A stretch of 64,000 nucleotides of DNA from Microscilla marina ATCC 23134. Its GTDB lineage: Bacteria; Bacteroidota; Bacteroidia; Cytophagales; Microscillaceae. Below the pieces are notes generated by a model that did no database searches, was not told the origin of the DNA, and saw only the letters and a list, made by a program, of their open reading frames with translations. Where the stretch lies: NCBI RefSeq assembly GCF_000169175.1, contig NZ_AAWS01000011.1, positions 62,001 to 126,000 of the forward strand, read 5' to 3'. The position numbers and the translations under genes were made by a program. Positions 8,209 through 16,004 of this stretch are shown here, piece by piece. Numbering within the stretch: position 1 is the stretch's first letter; each line of letters starts with the position of its first letter.

Positions 8209-8960
8209 TACATAATATCTAAACCCTGGTCACTGCTTTCGGTAAACAAAGTAATGGTGTCGATGTACCGATGGTTGAACGCAACAGAGGGGGTATGGGT
8301 CAAGGCTTGCTTGGCCAGGTATACCATCTGGGCTTTTAGTTTTTGGGTAAAAGAAGGTTTGTTAAAAGTGTATACATCCTTAGAGTAAATGGCTGTATTG
8401 TTTTTGAGAATACGAAAACCTTCACTTTTGACCAAAAACCTGAGCGAGCTGGGAGTATACATATTGATGTGACCATAAGCCAGAAAATGCTTGAGTTTTT
8501 TGTCTACCCCAAAACGATAATCTTTAGGAACCTCAATTACCTGATGCTTTGCCAACCTTTTCAACTCCCGCAAAAGCAAACGTTCAAACTCTACGTGCTC
8601 CAGCACATGAGTCAGTATTACCAAATCAAAACTATGGTCTTCAAAGGGTACCTTATATCCATCAAAAAGTTGTACACTTTTAAGCTGTGGTATATTGCGT
8701 GCTTGAATGGCCTCAAGGCCACTCTGGGAGATTTCTACTGAGTAAAGCTCCTGAGCGAAATTTTGGCGAGAAAGTTCCTGCAAAATACTTCCATCGCCTG
8801 ACCCTACTTCCAACACCCTGTCAAAAGAGTGGCCTTGGGTAATATTGATGATATTCTGAACTTTATTTTTAGCACCCAGTTCCCGCCATTTTTTTATATG
8901 AGGATCTTTATATTGGGCATCGTATGAATCTTTCAGTTCTTGAGCAATGTTTGACTTCAT
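8208..8960 (-). CDS. Class I SAM-dependent methyltransferase
   Basis: 250 aa, soluble. The SAM-binding motif I is VLEVGSGDGS (49-58), followed by the acidic strand-2 end (SVEIS) and the motif DLVILTHVLEHVE near residue 118. It belongs to the Methyltransf_11/25 type. No substrate-specific feature is visible and the neighbours (a sugar dehydrogenase upstream, divergent metabolism genes beyond) do not help. It may share a transcript with the PQQ-type dehydrogenase, whose stop lies 85 bp upstream on the same strand. Confidence 0.8.
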   Translation of the reverse strand: MKSNIAQELKDSYDAQYKDPHIKKWRELGAKNKVQNIINITQGHSFDRVLEVGSGDGSILQELSRQNFAQELYSVEISQSGLEAIQARNIPQLKSVQLFDGYKVPFEDHSFDLVILTHVLEHVEFERLLLRELKRLAKHQVIEVPKDYRFGVDKKLKHFLAYGHINMYTPSSLRFLVKSEGFRILKNNTAIYSKDVYTFNKPSFTQKLKAQMVYLAKQALTHTPSVAFNHRYIDTITLFTESSDQGLDIM

Positions 8961-9044
8961 CTGTCTGTGGCTAAAGTTAACGTATAATATACCCAGCCCA
9001 ATAGTATTGAACCCATAGAGCCAGGGGAGAAATTGATTAAAAGT

Positions 9045-10202
9045 TTACTTATAAGTAATCCGATAAATTACATTGGCCATGTCATCAGACACCAACAAAG
9101 AACCATCAGGCATTTGCAGTACATCTACTGGACGCCCCCAGGCAAGTTGTTTTTCATGATCAAGCCAACCTTCAGCAAATGTCTCAAAATCAGTTACTTT
9201 ACCTTCTTTGGTTTGCACCAAAGCCAACTTATACCCTACTTTTTTGCTGCGGTTCCAAGAGCCATGCATCGCAATGAAAGCTTTTTTGTTATAATCATTG
9301 GGAAACATTTTGCCTGTATAAAATCGCATCCCCAGAGCTGCCACATGTGCCCCTAGTTTTTGGGCAGGAGGAGTAAAGTCACTGCAAGGGCGTTTATCGC
9401 CAAACTTAGGATCTTTGGTGTCGCCCTGGTGGCAATAGGGGTAGCCAAAGTGCATCCCTTTCTTAGGCGCATGGTTCAACTCATCAGACGGCAAGTCATC
9501 GCCTAACATATCACGTCCATTATCTGTAAACCACAACTCTTTGGTATCAGGGTGCCAGTCGAACCCCACACTATTGCGTACACCACTGGCAAATACCTTC
9601 ATACCAGAACCGTCTGGGTTCATACGGGTAATAGAAGCATATGTAGGGTTTTCTAAACGTTCACAGATATTGCAGGGAGCCCCTACAGGTACATAAAGTT
9701 TATCATCAGGACCAAACGCGATGAATTTCCAGCCGTGGTGCCTATCAGTAGGGTACTTATCATAGACTACTACAGGTTTGGGTGGTTTGTCCAAGTTGGC
9801 TTCTATATTGTCATACCTCAAAATACGACTTACCTCTGCCACATATAAGCTTCCCTTGCGAAAAGCCACCCCACAAGGCATGTTGAGCCCAGAAGCAATG
9901 GTGTAAACTTTGTCGGCTTTATAGTCATTATCATTGTCTACTACAGCATATACATTACCACCACCACGGTTGCCCACAAAAATAGTCCCTTTATCGCCTC
10001 TTACCATCGAGCGGGCTTCGTTTACTCCATTGGCAAAAATAGAAATCTGAAAACCTTTAGGTAATTTTATTTTCTCTAAGGGCAGGTTTTGAGGGTTGTT
10101 TGAGGTAGCATTGCTTTTACTGGTTTTAGAGCTGGAGTTGCAGCCCTGCATAAAAACGGTAGTAAGTAGCAGAAATAATATAGGAGTAATTTTTTTGCGC
10201 AT
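9045..10202 (-). CDS. PQQ-dependent sugar (sorbosone-type) dehydrogenase, lipoprotein
   Basis: 385 aa with a lipoprotein signal (MRKKITPILFLLLTTVFMQGC, acylated Cys21) and a Ser/Asn-rich tether, so it is an envelope enzyme. The rest is a six-bladed propeller of the glucose/sorbosone dehydrogenase family, with VARSMV-, HHGWKFIAFGPDDKLYV-, SVGFDWHPDTKELWFTDNGRD- and WNRSKKVGYKL-type blade motifs. In the family PQQ oxidises aldose sugars. No PQQ synthesis genes lie in this window. Alternative: a structural propeller without PQQ. Confidence 0.85.
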   Translation of the reverse strand: MRKKITPILFLLLTTVFMQGCNSSSKTSKSNATSNNPQNLPLEKIKLPKGFQISIFANGVNEARSMVRGDKGTIFVGNRGGGNVYAVVDNDNDYKADKVYTIASGLNMPCGVAFRKGSLYVAEVSRILRYDNIEANLDKPPKPVVVYDKYPTDRHHGWKFIAFGPDDKLYVPVGAPCNICERLENPTYASITRMNPDGSGMKVFASGVRNSVGFDWHPDTKELWFTDNGRDMLGDDLPSDELNHAPKKGMHFGYPYCHQGDTKDPKFGDKRPCSDFTPPAQKLGAHVAALGMRFYTGKMFPNDYNKKAFIAMHGSWNRSKKVGYKLALVQTKEGKVTDFETFAEGWLDHEKQLAWGRPVDVLQMPDGSLLVSDDMANVIYRITYK

Positions 10203-10576
10203 GCGATATGTTTTTTTTGAATTTAGACAAAATGTACCATAAGTGATCTGGAAAAAATAAGCTGTGCCAATTCAAGAAAATATATTGTTCTCAAACGATT
10301 CAAAAAAAACGGTGCATAGCCAAAGCTATGAAACTTTTTTTTTTGAGAAGAATGAGGGCAGTAGATACACTTTAATGGCTCGAATTATTTATGAAAGATC
10401 ACTAAAGAAAAACACCTGTCCTTCAACAAGTGTTTTACAGCGGTTGTTTGATTAGAATATGTTCAAACTCTTTAAGTTCTGCACAAAACAGCCACTTTAA
10501 ACCTATTGTTACATTATTTTGGTCTTTTTTTGTGAAAAATGTCTCTAATTTTAGCGAACGATTCTGTATTGGATGT
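10203..10576. other. Intergenic region with an R1 repeat, 374 bp
   Basis: Between two minus-strand genes. It holds R1 copy A (10242-10403) and, 5 bp further, a hairpin AAAACAC/GTGTTTT (about 10409-10436) that may terminate aroC transcription. Confidence 0.6.
10242..10403 (+). repeat. R1 MITE-like palindromic repeat, copy A
   Basis: 162 bp with perfect 8-bp terminal inverted repeats AGTGATCT / AGATCACT. The centre folds: TTCTCAA...TTGAGAA arms, opposed A8 and T9 tracts, and a core CATAGC-CAA-AGCTATG hairpin. Copies B (28638) and C (58139, inverted) are nearly identical throughout. It encodes no protein, so any transposition would depend on an enzyme acting in trans. Confidence 0.9.
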
Positions 10577-11662
10577 TTAGGGTTTTATTTCAACAGTTTG
10601 TTGGTTTCTCAGGTAAAAATCAAGCAATACCAAAGCTGCCATCGCCTCTACAATCACCACTGCACGAGGCACCACACAAGGGTCGTGTCTACCTTTACCA
10701 GTGACAGTGACACTATCACCCTGAGTATTTAGGCTTTCCTGGTCTTGCATAAGTGTAGCTACAGGTTTAAAAGCCACCCTAAAATAAATATCTTCACCGT
10801 TGGAAATGCCTCCCTGAATACCCCCAGAGTAGTTAGATCGGGTGCGGGCTTCGCCAGATTCATCTTTATATATCAGGTCATTATGAGCCGATCCGAGCAT
10901 TTCTACCCCATCAAACCCACTACCATACTCAAAACCCTTCACTGCATTTATGCTGAGCATTGCTTTGCCCAATTCAGCGTGTAGTTTGTCAAATACAGGC
11001 TCGCCTAACCCTGAAGGTGTGTTTTCTATTACTGCATTTACTACTCCACCTATAGTGTCTCCTTGTTTGCGCACCTCTTTTATGCATTCTATCATTTGGG
11101 TAGCAAGCGTTGGGTCAGGGCAGCGCACATCGTTTTGCTCTATTTGAGAAAAATCAAGGTGTTGATAAGGAGTGGTAAGTTTGATACTGCCCACTTGCGA
11201 GGTATAAGCGGTGATTTTGATTCCTTGTTGCCACAAAATTTGCTTGGCAATGGCACCTGCTGCCACACGCGCGGCTGTTTCACGGGCAGAGCTTCTGCCG
11301 CCTCCGCGATAATCACGAATACCATATTTTTGCTGATAAGTATAGTCAGCGTGAGAAGGGCGAAACTGATTGGCTATGTGCGAGTAATCCTTGCTTTTGG
11401 CGTCTTGGTTCCAAATAACCAAAGTAAGAGGGGTTCCAGTGGTTTTTCCTTCAAATATTCCTGAAATGACCTGCACTTGATCAGGTTCTTTGCGTTGCGT
11501 CACTATTTTAGACTGCCCTGGACGACGGCGGTTTAGTTCACGTTGAATAAACTCCATATCCAGTGCAAGGTTTGAAGGGCAACCATCAATGATTACACCA
11601 ATAGCATCGCCGTGCGATTCGCCAAAGGTGGTAATTCTAAAAGCTTTTCCGTAAGTATTCAT
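10577..11662 (-). CDS. aroC: Chorismate synthase
   Basis: 361 aa, the usual length. It converts 5-enolpyruvylshikimate-3-phosphate to chorismate with reduced FMN, the last step of the shikimate pathway. Family signatures: [16 protein letters not shown] near the start, [28 protein letters not shown] and [14 protein letters not shown], and the C-terminal [18 protein letters not shown] place the start at the ATG at 11662 (MNTYGKAF); a TTG three codons upstream is less likely. It lies alone among minus-strand housekeeping genes. Confidence 0.97.
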   Translation of the reverse strand: MNTYGKAFRITTFGESHGDAIGVIIDGCPSNLALDMEFIQRELNRRRPGQSKIVTQRKEPDQVQVISGIFEGKTTGTPLTLVIWNQDAKSKDYSHIANQFRPSHADYTYQQKYGIRDYRGGGRSSARETAARVAAGAIAKQILWQQGIKITAYTSQVGSIKLTTPYQHLDFSQIEQNDVRCPDPTLATQMIECIKEVRKQGDTIGGVVNAVIENTPSGLGEPVFDKLHAELGKAMLSINAVKGFEYGSGFDGVEMLGSAHNDLIYKDESGEARTRSNYSGGIQGGISNGEDIYFRVAFKPVATLMQDQESLNTQGDSVTVTGKGRHDPCVVPRAVVIVEAMAALVLLDFYLRNQQTVEIKP

Positions 11663-11747
11663 GTTTGACAATCAACAGATAAAGGTTGATAATTTTGGCA
11701 AAGTAATAGAAAATTGCTGAAAACTATCAACCTTCAATTGATTGATC

Positions 11748-12713
11748 TTAAAAGTATTTTTGCTCCATCAGGTAATTTTTTACGTAATCTTGCACACCTT
11801 CTTCAAGAGAATGGAAAGGTTTGTCATACCCAATATTGATCAACTTTTGCATATTAGCCTCAGTAAAGTACTGATATTTGTCTCTAATATCTTCGGGTGT
11901 ATCAATAAACGAAATGTCTTCTTCTTTGCCCATTCCTTTAAAAGTATTGCGAACCAAGTCAAGAAAAGTACGTGCCTGACCAGTACCCAGGTTGTAAATA
12001 CCAGAGTCTTTGCGGTGTTTCATCAAAAACATCATTACCTCCACCACGTCTTTTACATACACAAAGTCACGGCTTTGCTCTCCGTCTTTAAAATCGGCAC
12101 GGTGCGAGCGAAAAAGCTTCATTTTATCAGTAGCTTTTATTTGATTAAAAGCATGCAAAATTACCGATGCCATACGCTTTTTGTGGTACTCGTTGGGACC
12201 GTACACATTAAAAAACTTAAGACCTGCCCAGAACCAAGGTTTTTTGTCTTGTTGCAGTGCCCAAAGGTCAAAGTCATTTTTTGAATCTCCGTAAGGATTC
12301 AAAGGTTTTAGCTTAGGTATAACCTCTTCGCTATCGTCGTAGCCGTGTTCGCCACCACCATAAGTAGCAGCAGAAGATGCATAAACTAGCGGGATGTGAT
12401 ATTTACAGCAGTATTGCCAAAGTTTTTTGGTATAGTTAAGATTTAGTTCGTTGAAGATATCAACATTAAACTCGGTCGTATCTGTGCGCGCACCAATGTG
12501 AAAAATGAATTCTACTTCTTCGTGGTGTTTGTCAAACCAGTCAAAGAACTTGTTGCGTTCAACGCGCTCTTTGATGGTCTTTCCTTCCAGGTTTTTATTC
12601 TTAGCTTCGTTGTCAAACTTGTCTACTGCGATTACCGCCTGATAGTTTTCGGAGTTTAGTTTACTAATTAAACAACTTCCTATAAAACCAGCGGCACCTG
12701 TAACTACAATCAT
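11748..12713 (-). CDS. hldD: ADP-L-glycero-D-manno-heptose 6-epimerase
   Basis: 321 aa, extended SDR enzyme of LPS heptose synthesis. It shows the NAD(P)-binding GAAGFIG (6-12), IGARTDTTE, the SSAATYGGG serine/threonine motif (114-121) and the catalytic Tyr141-x3-Lys145 in NPYGDSKN. FFNVYGPNEYHKKRMASV and RDFVYVKDV are typical of HldD. It makes the L,D-heptose precursor in the cytoplasm. No other LPS core genes are next to it; an intergenic gap of 85 bp separates it from aroC. Confidence 0.95.
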   Translation of the reverse strand: MIVVTGAAGFIGSCLISKLNSENYQAVIAVDKFDNEAKNKNLEGKTIKERVERNKFFDWFDKHHEEVEFIFHIGARTDTTEFNVDIFNELNLNYTKKLWQYCCKYHIPLVYASSAATYGGGEHGYDDSEEVIPKLKPLNPYGDSKNDFDLWALQQDKKPWFWAGLKFFNVYGPNEYHKKRMASVILHAFNQIKATDKMKLFRSHRADFKDGEQSRDFVYVKDVVEVMMFLMKHRKDSGIYNLGTGQARTFLDLVRNTFKGMGKEEDISFIDTPEDIRDKYQYFTEANMQKLINIGYDKPFHSLEEGVQDYVKNYLMEQKYF

Positions 12714-13261
12714 ATTACAATCGAATTAACTATTTATTTTATATTAATGAGGGACATTCAATCATCTCTTCTCACTTATTTTTATAGGCCTTTTTAGTGT
12801 TTTAAAAGTACCTATTTTAATACGATATAGTGAAAAATAAGAAGCAAATTTAAAGGTTATTTGTGAATAACCTGCGATAAACACTTTTTTAGCTACGAAT
12901 TAATCCCATTTTTTGATATTAGCAGGCATAGTTTCTATTAATATTATAGAAATAGTGCTAAAAAAACTTAGCTTTATATAGCGGTAGGGTAGCGGATGGT
13001 GTACTATATACAAACAATCATCACTTGATTTACTGGCCACCCAATCAATTTAAGGTGTATCCATCAACATAAAAGACCATTTGTCTGTAGGTTTGTAAAC
13101 TTATTCTAAGACGAAAAATTATGCATAAGTGCTACTTTTAATCCCAAATTGAAATACAACATCTTGATTAACAGTTAATTAAAGCCTTGAAACAAGACAA
13201 AGCCCCCTTTCTGGTAAAATTTCTTATATTTGTGACCTTCATTTAAAAATTAGTATAAAAA
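12714..13261. other. Divergent intergenic region hldD/trpS, 548 bp
   Basis: AT-rich DNA between divergent genes. The only element I can support is a TATATTTG box upstream of trpS. No repeat of the R1 or R2 families is present. Confidence 0.45.
13225..13232 (+). promoter_or_regulatory. Candidate -7 box of trpS
   Basis: TATATTTG matches the Bacteroidota -7 box TAnnTTTG and lies 30 bp before the start codon. No clear TTTG box is found 19 bp upstream, so this is a weak prediction. Confidence 0.4.
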
Positions 13262-14251
13262 ATGGCAAGGATACTCACTGGCATTCAAAGTTCAGGAAGA
13301 CCACATTTGGGAAACATTCTAGGTGCAATTCAGCCTGGTATTGAACTATCAGAAGACCCAAAAAATGAATCTTTCTTTTTTATTGCAGACCTGCACTCGC
13401 TTACTACCATAAGAGACCCAAAAGTGCGTGAAGGAAATGTAAATGCAGTAGCTGCTGCTTGGTTGGCGCTTGGTTTCGATACTGACAAGAACACCTTTTA
13501 CCGTCAATCGAGGGTACCTGAAGTAACCGAACTTGCCTGGTACTTGAGTTGTTTTATGCCGTTTTCACGGATGGAACTTGCCCACTCGTTCAAAGACAAG
13601 TCAGAAGCATTGGGAGGTGAAGGCGACGAAAATGTAAATTCAGGTTTATTTACTTACCCTATGCTAATGGCCGCCGATATATTGTTGTATGATGCCGATG
13701 TGGTACCAGTAGGCAAAGATCAAAAGCAACACCTGGAGTTTACCCGTTTTGTGGCAAAAAGAATAAATAATCACTATGGTGAAGAGATTTTTGTATTGCC
13801 AGAAGCGCGTATTGATGCTGATCTGATGACCATTCCAGGAACCGATGGACGAAAAATGAGCAAGTCTTATAACAACTATATAGACATGTTTTTGCCCAAG
13901 GGAAAGCTCAAAAAGCAGGTGATGGGTATAGAAACAGACAGCACCCCGCTAGAAGACCCCAAAGATCCTGACAAGTGCAACGTATTTGCACTGTATGGTT
14001 TGTTGGCCAATGATACCCAAGCGACCAAAATGCGTGAAAACTATACAGGCGGGAATTATGGTTATGGACATGCCAAAAAAGAATTGCTAGAGTTGATAAT
14101 GACCAAATACGAAAAACAGCGCGAACTATTTGATCATTATATGAATAACCTGACCGACTTGCACAGTAAACTGGCAGAAGGTGAAACCAAAGCCCGTGAC
14201 ATAGCCACACCAGTGCTTAATCGGGCAAGAAAAGCGATGGGCTTTAGGTAG
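13262..14251 (+). CDS. trpS: Tryptophan--tRNA ligase
   Basis: 329 aa class Ic aminoacyl-tRNA synthetase. The HIGH-like motif is PHLGN (14-18), TGIQSSGRPHLGN being diagnostic, and the KMSKS loop is GRKMSKSYNN (about 197-206). DADVVPVGKDQKQHLE and AHSFKDKS lie in the Rossmann core. It charges tRNA-Trp in the cytoplasm. Transcribed alone, with its own terminator. Confidence 0.97.
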   Translation: MARILTGIQSSGRPHLGNILGAIQPGIELSEDPKNESFFFIADLHSLTTIRDPKVREGNVNAVAAAWLALGFDTDKNTFYRQSRVPEVTELAWYLSCFMPFSRMELAHSFKDKSEALGGEGDENVNSGLFTYPMLMAADILLYDADVVPVGKDQKQHLEFTRFVAKRINNHYGEEIFVLPEARIDADLMTIPGTDGRKMSKSYNNYIDMFLPKGKLKKQVMGIETDSTPLEDPKDPDKCNVFALYGLLANDTQATKMRENYTGGNYGYGHAKKELLELIMTKYEKQRELFDHYMNNLTDLHSKLAEGETKARDIATPVLNRARKAMGFR

Positions 14252-14277
14252 GTTTATCAAACTATTGGCTGTAAATA

Positions 14278-14318
14278 CAAAGGCAAGATTTTTTATCATA
14301 AAAAATCTTGCCTTTTTT
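14278..14318. terminator. Terminator after trpS
   Basis: AAAGGCAAGATTTTTT (14279-14294) and its perfect complement (14300-14315) form a 16-bp stem with a 5-nt loop, followed by T7. Confidence 0.85.
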
Positions 14319-14639
14319 TGTAAATATAAATATTTGACTGTCAATGCTTTATGTTTTTGTTAATTCATAAAGTAATATTTTATGTATGAGATTGTCATTT
14401 TCTCTGATAGAAAGCATTGTACTATATGAAACTCCCAAGTTCCTACTAGCAACCAAACATCTTTCAACAACATTATTTCTGAAACTAAGTTTTGTATATC
14501 TTTCAATTTGCTATTGTAGATATTGATTTAACCCAAGAGTTATTTGTGTAAGTACAAATTGGCTTGGGTTTTTTTTGTTTTTTAGCGCAATTGCTCCAAA
14601 AACTTCGTATTATAGAATAATTAACTAAGCAATTGTCTT
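14319..14639. other. Intergenic region with an orphan terminator-like hairpin
   Basis: Between trpS and the DUF4476 gene. It contains the strong hairpin at 14530-14578 listed separately; no coding sequence is visible. Confidence 0.45.
14530..14578 (+). terminator. Terminator-like hairpin in the DUF4476 leader
   Basis: AACCCAAG (14530-14537) pairs with CTTGGGTT (14563-14570) and an inner ATTTGT/ACAAAT stem extends it, followed by a T8 run. trpS already has a terminator 215 bp upstream, so this one may end a short RNA or act as an attenuator. Confidence 0.7.
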
Positions 14640-15032
14640 ATGAAACATTTAATAAAAACTGGTTTTCTTGCCTTGGCACTGTTGGCCTGTATAGAAGCAG
14701 TAGGTTTAGGGCAACTTGTTCATGCCCAAAAATGCGCAAAACCACTAAGTGAGGCAACCTTTAATACCCATAAGCAACAATTACAGCAAGAGTCGTTTGA
14801 AGAAGAGCGAATGACTATGGCCACCTCATTTATAAAGCAAAAGCAATGCATAAAGGTGAGCCAGATTAAAACTGTGATCCAATTGTTTAATTTTGAAGAC
14901 AACAAACTAGAGTTTGCCAAACTGGCGTACAACTATGTACACGACCCCGAAAATTATCGCGAGATTGTGTCGTTGTTTACCTACTCATCTACCCGCAAAA
15001 CATTGGCGAGGTACATCAATAAGAGAAAATAA
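14640..15032 (+). CDS. Secreted DUF4476 protein
   Basis: 130 aa. The signal peptide spans about residues 1-29 (hydrophobic GFLALALLACIEAV, cleavage after VHA-Q). The rest has the helical DUF4476 pattern: F-x-x-x-K-x-x-I-x-x (near 40), MATSFIKQKQCIKVSQIKTV, LFNFEDNKLEFAKLAYNYVHDPENY and a final FTYSSTRKTLARYI. The domain is common in Bacteroidota envelope proteins and its function is not known. A terminator follows directly. Confidence 0.8.
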   Translation: MKHLIKTGFLALALLACIEAVGLGQLVHAQKCAKPLSEATFNTHKQQLQQESFEEERMTMATSFIKQKQCIKVSQIKTVIQLFNFEDNKLEFAKLAYNYVHDPENYREIVSLFTYSSTRKTLARYINKRK

Positions 15033-15049
15033 CTAATTTATTTGACATA

Positions 15050-15095
15050 ATAAAAGGGGCTGATTTATCATTCAGATTAAATCAGTCCCTTTGTG
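15050..15095. terminator. Bidirectional terminator
   Basis: AAAGGGGCTGATTT (15053-15066) pairs with AAATCAGTCCCTTT (15079-15092) with one G-T contact; it separates the DUF4476 gene from the minus-strand ORF at 15194. Confidence 0.75.
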
Positions 15096-15193
15096 CTTGT
15101 TGTAAAGTGGAGTATATTTTTTTATAGCAATGGTTGTACCCTCTTGCTTTTCATCATTATAACTGGTGACTAATGATGATTGATGCTTATTTC

Positions 15194-15436
15194 TCAAATA
15201 CTCGACAATACCACTTTGTTGTCTTGTACTGTAGTAATTACCCATCGGTGAAAGCACCCCTTGGCAAACGAATACTCAATCAATTCATCGCCATCTACCT
15301 CGTACTCTACATTTTTCTTGTGACTTCTATGTGCAATGGCCCAAGCTATCTCATACTCATTAAGCGAAGTAGCATCGGGTACATAATGTATTTGATTTTT
15401 GGCAGCCTTACCTTTTTTTAGTTGAACATTTCTCAT
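15194..15436 (-). CDS. Small hypothetical protein
   Basis: 80 aa from the ATG at 15436 (MRNVQLKKGKAAKNQ); an upstream ATG at 15493 would add 19 residues of atypical sequence. It is soluble, with mixed charge (HKKNVEYEVDGDELIEYSF), and no recognised domain. Amino-acid composition looks protein-like and the bidirectional terminator at its 3' side supports a real minus-strand gene. Function unknown. Confidence 0.5.
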   Translation of the reverse strand: MRNVQLKKGKAAKNQIHYVPDATSLNEYEIAWAIAHRSHKKNVEYEVDGDELIEYSFAKGCFHRWVITTVQDNKVVLSSI

Positions 15437-16004
15437 AGCATATAGTGTTATTTGTGTTGGTTTACCGTAGTATATTTGGTGCAAGCATATCAAAACTTAC
15501 ATCCAGCAATCAGGTATTGGGTTGAACATTGCCTGAAAACTTCCACAAATCTTGGCTTTAAACAATGGTATTGAAGTGATTGTCAAGCTTTAAAAGTGGA
15601 ATACTTTAAATTAAAGTAGTATATTTTGTATTATTATGAGAGGTGGTCAGCTTTATACTATATATCTACGGATCAAAAAAGAATATGTTTATATCTTATG
15701 CATGTAATTTCTTTGCTTGACTTGCGCCATATTTTTCTTTGATTTAAACCATTATTTTTTGCCAAATAAGGCGATTTATCGAATTGCAACCTTGTTTATT
15801 CGACAAATTCATTCGAATCATTTAACTTGATCAAATTTTATAAGAGGTAGATTTGATCTTCATGCCTTTGTTGCCTCAATTGCACAATAAATTAAAGTGA
15901 AAACCTCCTCTGCTGTATGCTGTCTAATTCTTTAAAATTTTGGTTTCTCCGACGTTTGCTTCAATAAATCGGGAGGTTTTCCATTGTATTATCATGAGTT
16001 TGTT
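15437..16004. other. Divergent intergenic region, 568 bp
   Basis: AT-rich leader of the SNF2 helicase gene. Apart from the long-spaced inverted repeat at 15899-15981 nothing is recognised. Confidence 0.45.
15899..15981 (+). promoter_or_regulatory. Inverted repeat in the SNF2 helicase leader
   Basis: GAAAACCTCC (15899-15908) and GGAGGTTTTC (15972-15981) are perfect complements 63 nt apart, ending 23 nt before the ATG at 16005. If transcribed, the right arm, which holds the only GGAGG near the start, would be sequestered by pairing. A regulatory role is inference. Confidence 0.4.

Noticed and set aside
10242-10403. R1 copies as small RNA genes or IS elements with a transposase
   Set aside because: There is no open frame inside and no promoter box; kept as non-autonomous repeats only.
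15072-15257. 61-residue minus-strand open frame
   Set aside because: It overlaps the terminator at 15050-15095 and the 80-residue gene in another frame; no supporting features.
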